A stretch of 35,770 nucleotides of DNA from Leisingera sp. JC1 (lineage in GTDB: Bacteria > Pseudomonadota > Alphaproteobacteria > Rhodobacterales > Rhodobacteraceae): assembly GCF_001679925.1 (NCBI RefSeq), contig NZ_LYUZ01000105.1, forward strand, positions 1 through 35,770, written 5' to 3'. The notes under the pieces were generated by a model. It was not told where the DNA came from, did not search any database, and saw only the letters and a list, made by a program, of their open reading frames with translations. Positions 7,384 to 15,525 of the stretch are shown here, in pieces; position 1 is the first letter of the stretch, and each line of letters starts with the position of its first letter. The position numbers and the translations under genes are program-made.

Positions 7384-8120
7384 TTATCTGCCCCGACATT
7401 TTCAAGGAACCATTCAAAGAAGGCCTGAAACTCGGCCGCGGCCTCGCGGCCGCTTCTGGTTGAAACTTCACTGACCGGCATGCCTTCCGCCTCGGCCTTT
7501 TCATAGGCTGTCCGGTTCCGGATCGCGTGCGGAATGATGAGCTGCGGAAACTCCGCCGCCATGACTCGCAAGGACTCTCGCTCCATCTCCTTCACCGCGT
7601 CAAAACGGGACGGCAGCAGCCCCAGGAACTTCACATCCGGGTTGATCTCCCGGACTTCGACCAGAGCTTTCAGCACGGTCTTGATCCCGTCTACGGAAAA
7701 CCGCTTCAGTTCAATGGGCGCAAGAATGTAGTCGGCTGCCAGCATCGCCCCATAGACGGTTGCGCTGTAGGTCGGCGGTGTGTCGATGATACAGAAGTCT
7801 GCCCCTTTCAGCGCCCGCAAAGTTCCGGCCGTGTTGCGTAGAATGGCATCGTCCCGGACGACCGGCATGTCGGCATGCCCCTCGATTAGCACCAGCTCGC
7901 CAGGGGCGGCCGAAAATTCAGGCGGGTTCCCCGCCTCCACCAAATCGAGCGCGTTGCCGGCCACCCGCTGAGCTGGCAGCGCAGTTGTGAGATTGCACTG
8001 GCTATCGAGATCAACTGCCACCGCGGAGTATCCCGCCAGCATCAAAGAATAAGCAAGCTGTGTGGCAACAGTCGTCTTACCGGTGCCGCCCTTGTTGTTT
8101 GTAATAACTATGGTTTTCAA
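7380..8120 (-). CDS. parA: ParA-family partition ATPase
   Basis: A 246-residue Walker-type partition ATPase (IncC/ParA group). The deviant Walker A is NNKGGTGKTTVATQ near the N-terminus, with the motif VDLDSQCNLT at about 37-46 and Walker B IIDTPP near residue 112. It has no N-terminal DNA-binding extension, so operon autoregulation would fall to ParB, as in IncC/KorB-type pairs. The start is a TTG preceded by AGGAAAG, and there is no better ATG. It is the first gene of the parAB operon and overlaps parB by 4 bp. Confidence 0.9.
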   Translation of the reverse strand: MKTIVITNNKGGTGKTTVATQLAYSLMLAGYSAVAVDLDSQCNLTTALPAQRVAGNALDLVEAGNPPEFSAAPGELVLIEGHADMPVVRDDAILRNTAGTLRALKGADFCIIDTPPTYSATVYGAMLAADYILAPIELKRFSVDGIKTVLKALVEVREINPDVKFLGLLPSRFDAVKEMERESLRVMAAEFPQLIIPHAIRNRTAYEKAEAEGMPVSEVSTRSGREAAAEFQAFFEWFLENVGADK

Positions 8121-8516
8121 TATTCAGTCTTTCCTCGCAGCGCTCGCCCACCCCTGAGGAACCCTGGCCGTCAAATGGCACCAGGCGGGTTCTTCTGGGG
8201 TTCAGCAATCACATCGGGCGCGGCGGCAATATTTGAATGCGTCTTGTTTCGGTCACCGGATCTTGCTGAAGGCCCTTCATCAGATAGAACCTGGCACAAG
8301 CACCGAGGCGGCGGTTGTTAAGGAATGCACGGCATATGAGAGGGTTCCGGACTTCCCCCGCGAGGCTCCAGAAAAGTATATTTTCCATGCAGGCCTCTCC
8401 CCTTGCGTGTCATCACCACCGGAGGTTGAGATATCTGTCACCTCGCAGGACATCAATCGCCAATGTGTGATCGCTCCTGCAGTTCTAAGCCACGCGGATC
8501 AGCGCGGTCCAATGCT
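8121..8516. other. Leader region of parAB; no gene recognised
   Basis: About 400 bases lie between the parA start and the end of the next gene. Near parA there is an inverted repeat GAACCC (8159-8164) and GGGTTC (8187-8192), with TGG/CCA extending the stem inward across a bulge. It would sit in the parAB 5' leader or promoter. The longest frame here overlaps the hypothetical gene antisense and has no support. Confidence 0.4.
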
Positions 8517-9032
8517 CTACCGCGCTTTGGCGATTATGCCATCTTTGCCAACAGCTGCGATGCTATCGGAAGTGCGGCGTGCCAGGTCCACCCCGTCGGC
8601 GGAGATGCTGGCTTCCGCGAACTCTGTCTTCTTCAGCACAGATCCGTCTGCCTCCACCCAGGTGGTCTCGCTGCTGCTTTCGCGAGTGATAGATCCATCA
8701 TGGCTGATCCGGATCGAAATGCCCGCCACCGCAACTGTTACTGAATCTTCCGTCACCAGAACCCCGTTCCAGGCATCCGGGAAATCGCGGCGCAGGACAA
8801 TCTTGTCCTGGCGCAGCTTGATTTGCACGTCCTGCTCCGTGTCCCCTGCTGCGCTTCTAACCACAACAAAGGCTTCCTGCTCGCTAGGATCATTGTGAAT
8901 ACTCGCACTGGCATTCTTCGGAGGCCACACCTTCGGGGCTGCGCGCCGCGCGCCTTTCTGGTCCCGGTGGAAACCAATATACAGCTGAGCAGAGCGCCAG
9001 GTTTGGCGCAGCGAATTCACAAGTTCAGACAT
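8517..9032 (-). CDS. Hypothetical protein with beta-rich repeats
   Basis: A 171-residue protein I cannot assign. GAGGA lies upstream of the ATG at 9032. The N-terminal third is basic. From about residue 50 the sequence alternates short hydrophobic strands with turns (QDVQIKLRQDKIVLRRDF, VTVAVAGISIRISHDGSITR), like the C-terminal beta-helix or needle repeats of phage and secretion spike proteins. That resemblance is weak. There is no signal peptide or membrane segment. It lies upstream of parA on the same strand with a 396-bp gap, so it is probably a separate unit. Confidence 0.6.
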   Translation of the reverse strand: MSELVNSLRQTWRSAQLYIGFHRDQKGARRAAPKVWPPKNASASIHNDPSEQEAFVVVRSAAGDTEQDVQIKLRQDKIVLRRDFPDAWNGVLVTEDSVTVAVAGISIRISHDGSITRESSSETTWVEADGSVLKKTEFAEASISADGVDLARRTSDSIAAVGKDGIIAKAR

Positions 9033-9220
9033 TGGGCTTAATCCTCAAAAGAATGTGCGCGCACCGGACCAAGTCGGGTCCTCCCAGCGCCGCTAGTTTT
9101 GCTCAAATTCATTGTTGCAGGCGTGCTGACTGACCTCGGCCAGTCAGCCGCCCAAAAGTTCATAGGGTATTGGCAGCACGGTTAGGACGGGCCCTTACCC
9201 CATGCAAGCCAAGGTTCGGC

Positions 9221-9583
9221 TTACGCCTGAATGGCACCGTGCAGACGCGCCTCCCGTGCGTAGTCCACAAGCGGTTTTGACGATGTCCAGTATAGGTCGC
9301 GTTCGATCCTCAATCCAAAGGGGCCGCGGACTGCCATCAGTTCCGGGATGTACACGCTGCCCAGTTCCGGGCAGCCCATACCCAGATCACACAGGCCGAA
9401 GGCGAGATTCCTGTCTTCAGGATCAATTTCGCTGATTAGCCAGGTTGCGGCACCCCAAGGTGTGAAAAGCTTCACCACTGGCTGCCGCGACATGTCCTCA
9501 GAAATCTCCCCTGCCCTCTCCTTTGCCGCGATTGCCCCGTTCTGCAGCAGCTTCTCAAATTGGTCTTCCGTAAACAGGTTCAT
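9221..9583 (-). CDS. DUF2958 domain protein
   Basis: A 120-residue protein matching DUF2958, a family common on alphaproteobacterial plasmids and phage-like elements and of unknown function. Diagnostic stretches are VVKLFTPWGAATWLISEIDP, GLCDLGMGCPELGSVYIPEL and IERDLYWTSSKPLVDYAREA. AAAGGAG precedes the ATG at 9583. The frame remains open 125 codons upstream, but that part is low-complexity and has no ribosome site, so the short form is preferred. In other plasmids DUF2958 genes sit among antirestriction and plasmid-maintenance genes, which fits here. Confidence 0.85.
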   Translation of the reverse strand: MNLFTEDQFEKLLQNGAIAAKERAGEISEDMSRQPVVKLFTPWGAATWLISEIDPEDRNLAFGLCDLGMGCPELGSVYIPELMAVRGPFGLRIERDLYWTSSKPLVDYAREARLHGAIQA

Positions 9584-9948
9584 ACCCAACGTCTCCTTTG
9601 TGTGATGGCCATCGGGAGGTCCCCTTTGGCTCTGGTTTTGAGCAGAGCCCTGCAAGGGCGCCGTCTCTAAAACCTGACCCGCTGGCGAAGCGTGGGGGGT
9701 AGCAACTGCAACTGGAAACCGATGGGAGTGGTGCGGCCCGCAGGCGCAGCCGAGGACACGGTCCCAGCGGTTTCCGGTTGCGGGCGCGTGGGGGCAAAGC
9801 CCCCTAGTAATCCGTCGCAGCGGCGTTCGGCTTACCCGAACCCCAAGACAAACAGGGAAAGCAGGTTTCTCAAAAGTCGGGCAAACTGGTCCTTCCGTTT
9901 TCTTGCAGCAACTTGGCGCCTTGCCAGCGTCATCACCGCAAAACTTGA
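9584..9948. other. Structured intergenic region with three successive hairpins
   Basis: No gene is seen. Three inverted repeats follow one another. At 9714-9775, GGAAACCG and CGGTTTCC enclose GGGA/TCCC across a 2x2 internal loop. At 9790-9804, GGGGGC-AAA-GCCCCC is perfect. At 9825-9841, GTTCGG-CTTAC-CCGAAC is perfect. This could be an origin, a transfer site remnant or a structured RNA. None has a clear T tract. Confidence 0.5.
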
Positions 9949-9980
9949 TTGTCAGCAATTTCTATACTATTTTCTGACAA
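9949..9980 (+). promoter_or_regulatory. Operator and promoter of the AbiE operon
   Basis: TTGTCAG (9949-9955) and CTGACAA (9974-9980) form a perfect inverted repeat with an 18-bp spacer. TATACT, a good -10 candidate, lies inside it at 9962-9967. AbiEi antitoxins repress their own operon through inverted repeats over the promoter, so this is the likely autoregulatory site. Confidence 0.55.
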
Positions 9981-9991
9981 GGAGATACGCC

Positions 9992-10588
9992 ATGATCATG
10001 TCCAAGATAAAACAACGCATCATCGGGAAAGGCCGCGGGTCAGTTTTCACGCCGACGGATTTTCTGGATATCGGATCCCGCGCGAGCGTGGACCAGGCTT
10101 TGTCGCGGCTGGCCGGCCAAGGTGTAATCCGCCGCCTGACCCGGGGACTCTACGACTACCCCAAGAAAAGCCAGCGCTTCGGTTTGCTGTCGCCGTCTGC
10201 TGATGACATTGCAAAGGCAATCGCTCGCAAGGACAATCAGATCCTTCAGCCCTCCCCTGCCATGGCCGCCAACCAGCTCGGCGTTTCCACGCAGGTGCCG
10301 TCCAAGCCGACTTATCTGACCGATGGCCCAACACGCACTAAGACAATCGGGCGGCAAGTGATCCAGTTTCGGAACGCTTGCTCCAAAACCCTTGTTGGAG
10401 CGGGCCAGAAGACCGGCGCGGTATTCCAGGCACTGCGCTATGTCGGGAAAGACCGGATCGATAACCACGTAATCGATAAACTGGCTCAGACGCTGAATAA
10501 CCGTGACCGGGCCCTGCTCTACAAACAAAGCAAGCACGTACCCGCCTGGATGCACCCTATCGTTCAGCAGATCGTCACGCAGGCCTAA
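9992..10588 (+). CDS. AbiEi-type antitoxin (DUF6088/AbiEi_4 family)
   Basis: A 198-residue antitoxin of the type IV AbiE system. The N-terminal winged helix (about 5-60) reads GSVFTPTDFLDIGSRASVDQ then LSRLAGQGVIRRLTRGLYDYP, the family signature. The C-terminal part is the antitoxicity domain. AAGGAG lies 7 bases before the ATG at 9992; the upstream extension of the frame is not supported. It should repress the operon through the inverted repeat just upstream and counteract the nucleotidyltransferase encoded next. This gene looks intact. Confidence 0.88.
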   Translation: MIMSKIKQRIIGKGRGSVFTPTDFLDIGSRASVDQALSRLAGQGVIRRLTRGLYDYPKKSQRFGLLSPSADDIAKAIARKDNQILQPSPAMAANQLGVSTQVPSKPTYLTDGPTRTKTIGRQVIQFRNACSKTLVGAGQKTGAVFQALRYVGKDRIDNHVIDKLAQTLNNRDRALLYKQSKHVPAWMHPIVQQIVTQA

Positions 10589-10592
10589 GAAT

Positions 10593-11600
10593 ATGGAGAA
10601 GTTTGCCAACGACGCACCTTAAAACCGGGACGAAGCCTTTCAGGAAACCGCCGCGCAGCTTGGATCGTCCAAGGCAATTGTCGAGAAGGATTTCTGGGTC
10701 TGCTGGTCTCTCAAACAGTTGTTCGCCCTGCCCACCTTTGGAGATCATATGATCTTCAAAGGCGGAACATCCCTTTTCAAAGCTTATGACGTAATCCACC
10801 GCTTTTCCGAAGATGTGGATCTGTCCCTCGACCGGACACAGTTTGGCTTTGACGGCGATCGGGATCCAGAAAACACTTACCTATCCGGCAAAAAACAAAA
10901 ACAGCTTCTCCAGGAACTGCAGGATGCGGCCGGAAAAATAGTCACCGGGCATCTTCTCGATGAAATCAAAACTGCATTTGATGCTGGTTTGGAGCAGGAG
11001 TTTTCACTGCAGGTTGACCGCAGTGATGCGCAAACACTGCTCTTCAGTTACCCATCAATCGCAGCATCGTCAGATAGTTACGTTAAACCTGCGGTTCGCT
11101 TCGAATTTGGTGCACGGGGTGTCCATCTGCCTGCCGAAGACCGGAAGATTTCCCCATACCTGCACCAGGCCTTTCCGGATCTGCTGGACACTGGCGAGAT
11201 CGAAGTGAAGGTTTTAGGTGTCGAGCGCACCTTCTGGGAAAAGGCAACAATCCTGCACATGCTCTACCATCAGGATACCGCCAAGCCACTCGCTGACCGC
11301 ATGTCTCGCCATTACTATGATATGGCTCAGCTTATCGGCCATGAGGCCAGGTCCCGGGCGCTCAGCAGCCTTGATCTCCTGGATCAAGTTGCGCATCACA
11401 AGTCGGTCTTCTTCAAGGCAGCCTGGGCCAATTATCAAGATGCAAAACCGGGCACGCTGCGATTGATGCCAAATAAAGAACTCACGACCGCATTGCGCAA
11501 GGACTACGCTGGAATGCAGGAAATGATCATCGGACAAGCCCCTGAATTCGATGAAATCCTGCACGCACTTGAAGGCTTCGAGGTTGAAATCAATAGCTGA
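10593..11600 (+). pseudogene. AbiEii-type nucleotidyltransferase toxin with a nonsense codon
   Basis: The natural frame starts at ATG 10593, five bases after the antitoxin stop, as MEKFANDAP, then meets TAA at 10620-10622. It then continues with family-typical sequence (IVEKDFWVCWSLKQLF). The catalytic region is intact: FKGGTSLFKAY with the GS core, then FSEDVDLSLD with the DxD metal pair. Translation could restart only at ATG 10719, which would lose about 42 N-terminal residues including the conserved VEKDFWV. The toxin is therefore probably inactive or weakly made, while the antitoxin is intact. A single-base sequencing error at 10620 is an alternative. Confidence 0.82.
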
Positions 11601-11709
11601 GTACAACGACTAAAGTCTGATTGAATTAGTATCCAGGTCAAAAGCCTGCCACTTGCCACAAATAACTTTATCTGCTTTGAGCAATTCAAACCGAAAACAC
11701 AGGTGAGAC

Positions 11710-12033
11710 ATGACAATAGATCTGAGCGGACTGAATGCGGCTGAACTCAATGCCCTGTCCAAGGAAATTGAAGACCGCAAAGTTGAAGTGGAAAAAGAAG
11801 CGAAGCAAAACGCCTATTCTGAAATGCTGGCCATCGCCGACAAACACGGTGTGCCCTTCGAAGAGGTAATTGCGCTTCATGGCGCTAAGGGCCGAAAGTC
11901 CGGCGCAAAAGCACCGGCCAAATACGCCAATCCAGAAGACGCATCCCAGACATGGAGCGGCCGCGGGCGAAAACCGGCTTGGGTTCACGAAGCATTGAAA
12001 GCTGGCAAGTCCATCGAGGACCTTGAGATCTGA
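11710..12033 (+). CDS. H-NS family nucleoid-associated protein
   Basis: A 107-residue H-NS-like protein. The N-terminal half is a coiled-coil oligomerisation region (LNALSKEIEDRKVEVEKEAK). The C-terminal DNA-binding domain has KYANPEDASQTWSGRGRKPA followed by WVHEALKAG, the H-NS/HvrA signature with the AT-hook-like SGRGRKP loop. Such proteins silence AT-rich acquired genes, and plasmid copies often lower the fitness cost of the plasmid. AGGTGAG precedes the ATG. A GC-rich hairpin follows the gene. Confidence 0.9.
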   Translation: MTIDLSGLNAAELNALSKEIEDRKVEVEKEAKQNAYSEMLAIADKHGVPFEEVIALHGAKGRKSGAKAPAKYANPEDASQTWSGRGRKPAWVHEALKAGKSIEDLEI

Positions 12034-12096
12034 AGATCCTAAGCCTTATTTGCGCCAACCTGCGCAACAATACATTGCTTCAAAAAGGCAGCGGGC

Positions 12097-12115
12097 CGGC
12101 GGCGTTCAGCCGCCG
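12097..12115. terminator. Hairpin between convergent genes
   Basis: CGGCGGC-GTTCA-GCCGCCG is a perfect 7-bp GC stem between the convergent H-NS and aminotransferase genes. On the minus strand it is followed at a distance by CCTTTTTG. It probably ends transcription from both sides. Confidence 0.55.
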
Positions 12116-12128
12116 CGCATCCTCTTGA

Positions 12129-13250
12129 CTACCCCTGTGCTGCCAAAAAGTCGGACACAAGACCCAACCCCTGCTTCAGGACTTCCGGCGCATTGGCATA
12201 GCCAATGCGCACATAGCCCTCCATGCCCAATGCCGAACCCGGCGTGAACATCACCCCTGTCTCCTTCAGCAGCGCTACGCAGAACTCCCGCGAGCTCATC
12301 GGCAAATCGTATTTCAGTAGCGCCGTGGTGCCGGATCGCGGCTTCACCCAGGAGATCCGCGGTTCCTGTTCCACCCACGCCTCCAGGATCGCCAGATTGC
12401 CGCGGGTGATCCGCTGGCTGCGCGCCAGCACCTGTTCGCGGTTTTCCAGAGCCAGCGCGGCAAAGTGATCGTCGATCATGCCCACCGAGATGGTGTCGTA
12501 ATCGCGGTGAATGGCCACCGCCTCAATCACCTCCCTCGGCCCGGCGATCCAGCCCAGCCGCAACCCGGCCAGCGAATATGCCTTCGACATACCGGCGGTG
12601 GAAATCCCCTTCTCATAGATATCCGCGATTGAGGCGGTCATCCCGTCCCCCTCCTGATCGGTACCGCGGTAAACCTCGTCACACAGGATCCAGGCACCCG
12701 CCTCGCTGGCAATGGCCGCGATCTCCTCCAGCATCGCCCGGTCCATCAGTGCACCGGTCGGGTTGTTGGGGTTGTTGATGGCAATCAGGTTCGTTTCCGG
12801 CGTCACCAGTGCCCGCAGCTCGTCCAAGTCAGGCAGAAATCCGTTCTCCTCGCGCAGGCGCAGCTGATGCCCATCCGCACCAATGCTCGCGGGGATCGAG
12901 TAATGCTGCTGATAGGTCGGCACCACCGCCACCACGCGGTCACCGTGCTCGACCAGCGCTTTGTGCACCAGCATGTTGGCGCCGATGGTGCCATGGGTGA
13001 CGATCACATTTTCCGGGCTTTGCCCCTTGTAGAGAGCCGCAATGGCATTACGCAGCCGGTCCGAGCCCTCGATCGCGCCATAAGTCATCTTCATCGCAAG
13101 AAGCTCGGACAAATCAGCAGAGTTTTTTCCCGCCAGCTGCAGCAGCTCCTCAATGGTCAGGCTTTCAACACAGGTCTCGGCGAGGTTCCATTCACATTTG
13201 GTCTCCCACTCGTTCATCCAGGTTTCGACGCCGAAAGGGTCTATATACAT
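12129..13250 (-). CDS. PLP-dependent aminotransferase, class I/II
   Basis: A 373-residue fold-type I aminotransferase. Lys223 in STAGMSKAYSLAGLRLGW is the PLP lysine; Asn and Pro of NNPNNPTG (160-166), Asp191 and Tyr194 in CDEVYRG are the cofactor contacts. The nearest named relatives I recall by pattern are capreomycidine-synthase-like enzymes, but substrate cannot be set from sequence. The gene lies 18 bp downstream of the ornithine-cyclodeaminase-family gene, so the pair forms an operon for amino acid turnover. The divergent LuxR-type gene upstream is the likely regulator. Confidence 0.88.
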   Translation of the reverse strand: MYIDPFGVETWMNEWETKCEWNLAETCVESLTIEELLQLAGKNSADLSELLAMKMTYGAIEGSDRLRNAIAALYKGQSPENVIVTHGTIGANMLVHKALVEHGDRVVAVVPTYQQHYSIPASIGADGHQLRLREENGFLPDLDELRALVTPETNLIAINNPNNPTGALMDRAMLEEIAAIASEAGAWILCDEVYRGTDQEGDGMTASIADIYEKGISTAGMSKAYSLAGLRLGWIAGPREVIEAVAIHRDYDTISVGMIDDHFAALALENREQVLARSQRITRGNLAILEAWVEQEPRISWVKPRSGTTALLKYDLPMSSREFCVALLKETGVMFTPGSALGMEGYVRIGYANAPEVLKQGLGLVSDFLAAQG

Positions 13251-13268
13251 GGGCCTCTCTCCTGTCTC

Positions 13269-14222
13269 TCAAGCGCTGGCGGCGCGGTAGATGGCATTCG
13301 CAATGGCGATATCCTCCAGCCCCAGTCCAATGGAACGGAACAACACTGGCCGCCCAGCTTCAGGCCCCTTGCAGGTTCCGGCAGCAAGCCCAGCCAGATC
13401 ACCCCGGACCTGATCCGCACTCCAGCCATAATCCCGCGCGGCCAGCACCATCTCCCCGGCGCTAGCCGGCGTGGTCTCGCGATAGTCGCAATAGACCTGC
13501 GCTGAAGCCAGGAAGGCGGGCGCAATTTCATGCGCCTCAGCCGCATTGGTGCTGATCGAGGTGACCAGCGCGTCGGGCGCCACCACGGTTGCATCCAGAA
13601 CCGGTGTCCCCGAAGAGGTGCAAAGCATCACCACATCCGCCCCCCGCGCGGCCTCTTCCGCATTGGCCGCAAACACCGCATCCGGGCAGATCCCGCGCCA
13701 CGCGGCCTGCTTGCCCGCATCCGTACCCAGGCCGGGCGAATAGACCCGCACCTCCTGCCAATCGCGCAGACCCTGCACATGCCGCCAATGCGCCTGCGCC
13801 ACGGCGCCGGAGCCGATCACGGCCACCCGCGCAGACCCCTCGCCTGCCAGCAGATCCACCGCCAGCGCCGTGGTGGCCGCGGAGCGTTCGTTCGTCAGCC
13901 GCCCGGAATCGCACAGCATCAGCGGCTGGCCTGTCTCCATCGACATCAACAGGGTCCAGGCGGTGATCACCGGCCGACCCTCGCGCGGCAGATAAGGCGA
14001 CAGCTTGGCGCCAAAAGTGCCCGCCCCTGAAGCGGCCCCCAGATAGGTGATGAAATCCCCCTGCCCTTCCGGAAACAGCGTCAATGTCTGCGCAGGCTGC
14101 ACCGCCTGACCGCGGCCCAGGTCTGCAAACAGCGCGCGCATTTCCTGCAGCACATCGACCTGCGGCAGCAGCTGCGCCACGGCTTCGGCATCCAACACAA
14201 TCGGGGTTTTCGTCATCGGCAA
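13269..14222 (-). CDS. Ornithine cyclodeaminase/mu-crystallin family protein
   Basis: A 317-residue protein of the OCD/mu-crystallin family, whose members are NAD(P)-dependent cyclodeaminases or imine reductases. The N-terminal part contains the substrate region (FGAKLSPYLPREGRP). The Rossmann fold starts at VAVIGSGAVAQAHWRHVQGL, and NAAEAHEI and DYRETTPASAGEM are usual family positions. It is the first gene of the OCD-aminotransferase operon. The initial ATG at 14222 is closely followed by another at 14216; neither has a strong ribosome site. The reaction could be deamination of ornithine or a related amino acid, which is not certain. Confidence 0.85.
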   Translation of the reverse strand: MPMTKTPIVLDAEAVAQLLPQVDVLQEMRALFADLGRGQAVQPAQTLTLFPEGQGDFITYLGAASGAGTFGAKLSPYLPREGRPVITAWTLLMSMETGQPLMLCDSGRLTNERSAATTALAVDLLAGEGSARVAVIGSGAVAQAHWRHVQGLRDWQEVRVYSPGLGTDAGKQAAWRGICPDAVFAANAEEAARGADVVMLCTSSGTPVLDATVVAPDALVTSISTNAAEAHEIAPAFLASAQVYCDYRETTPASAGEMVLAARDYGWSADQVRGDLAGLAAGTCKGPEAGRPVLFRSIGLGLEDIAIANAIYRAASA

Positions 14223-14332
14223 ATTCCTTCTATGTCCGAAGGGTAGCGGCCCCCCTGCACTGCCGCCATCATCCCCAAGGATGATGCATGCCTCCCCGCC
14301 GCGTGTTATGGCAGGCGGACCGGGAGGATAAC

Positions 14333-15141
14333 GTGGAATTTCAAGGCACTGACATTGCGGCTGCGAACAGCGCGCTGGCCAGCGTCATCAGCGGCCAGCG
14401 CGGCGCGGCCGGGCTGATCGCCGCCGCCCGCCCGCTTCTGCCTTTCACCGCCGCCTTCTGCGTTGTGAACCGCCCTGGCCAGCGCCCACACTACCTGGAT
14501 GACAGCTACCCGCAAGGTGCCGCCAAAGACGCGGTGCAGCTCTATGTTACCAGCACTTACATGCTGAACCCGGTCTATAACGCGCTGCTCGACGGGCCGC
14601 AGCCGGGGCTCTACCGGATGGCGGACCTGGCACCCGACAATTGGAACCCGGCGCCAGAGACCCCGGACATTCTGGTCGAGGACGCCGAGGAAATCGGCTA
14701 CCGCACCCCCGGCTGGCCCGCGGGGCTGGTGGAACTCACCCTGCTAACAGAACTGCCCGACGGAGCCATGGGCGAGGTCAGCTTTGCCCGTCCTGCGGCA
14801 GACGGCGGTTTTCCCGATGATCTGCTGGACCGGCTGCGCCCCTTTCTGCCGCTGTTCGGGGCGGCATTCGCCCGGCTCTGGTCCCGGCAGGCCCCTGACC
14901 TCAGCGCTGCCAAACCGGAACGGACGCTGCAGGACTTTGCCCGCAGCACCCTCTCCCCGCGGGAGGCGGAGATCGTGCAGATGATCCTCAAGGGCCATTC
15001 CAGCCTGTCGATCAGCCTAACCCTCGGGATTGCCCTGCCGACGGTCAAGACGCGCCGAAAGAACGCCTAACCAAACTGGGCATCAGCACCCAGCAGCAGC
15101 TGTTCAATGCCTTCCTGCAATGGCAGAGCAAGGCGTGCTAG
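14333..15141 (+). pseudogene. LuxR-family regulator with a 1-bp frameshift near its C-terminus
   Basis: An N-terminal PAS-like or autoinducer-like domain is followed by a LuxR helix-turn-helix (LSPREAEIVQMILKGHSSLS, then LTLGIALPTVKTRRKNA). The frame stops at TAA 15068-15070, right where relatives continue Y-x-KLGI. The next frame gives TKLGISTQQQLFNAFLQWQ and stops at 15141, so one base (probably a T after 15069) is missing. I chose GTG 14333, which has GGGAGGATAAC upstream, over ATG 14288. The gene is divergent from the OCD-aminotransferase operon. Loss of the last helix probably abolishes DNA binding, unless the shift is a sequencing error. Confidence 0.75.
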
Positions 15142-15525
15142 CAGCGGCATTCTTCCCAAGTTCTGAGACACCAGCTTAAACCTTGACGGCAATGACGATG
15201 ATTTTGAGTGTTTTGCCTAACAGTCTTTCGCTACGCGCGATCTCTTCAGGCCATGCAAAATGGCAAAGCGCCCCTAGCGGGCAAGAAGTCCAGTGAGAGC
15301 ACTGACCCGCTAGCACTCCAATCGAGTGCAGACTTACTCGGGCGCTGCCTCGAGCTTAAGCCAAGGCCCCATTCGAAGGTGACTTCCCTTATCTTGAAAA
15401 TGACAAGCCTTGCATCCGCGTCCACTTAGCACCGAGCCCAGCTGGATTGCAGTTGATCGATAGCATTGACCCCTATAGATCAAAATGTGACAATATTTGA
15501 GCTATAGGAAGGATCTCTATACCTC
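15142..15525. other. Intergenic region with a nested hairpin
   Basis: No gene is seen. At 15274-15313, CTAGCGGG and CCCGCTAG form a perfect outer stem that encloses a second one, CAGTG-AGAG-CACTG. Nearer the fic gene, TTGATC (15453-15458) and GATCAA (15478-15483) form an inverted repeat with promoter-like AT-rich sequence after it. Confidence 0.5.

Noticed and set aside
8233-8898. A 221-residue plus-strand open frame
   Set aside because: It lies mostly antisense to the 8517-9032 gene, which has a ribosome site and better composition.
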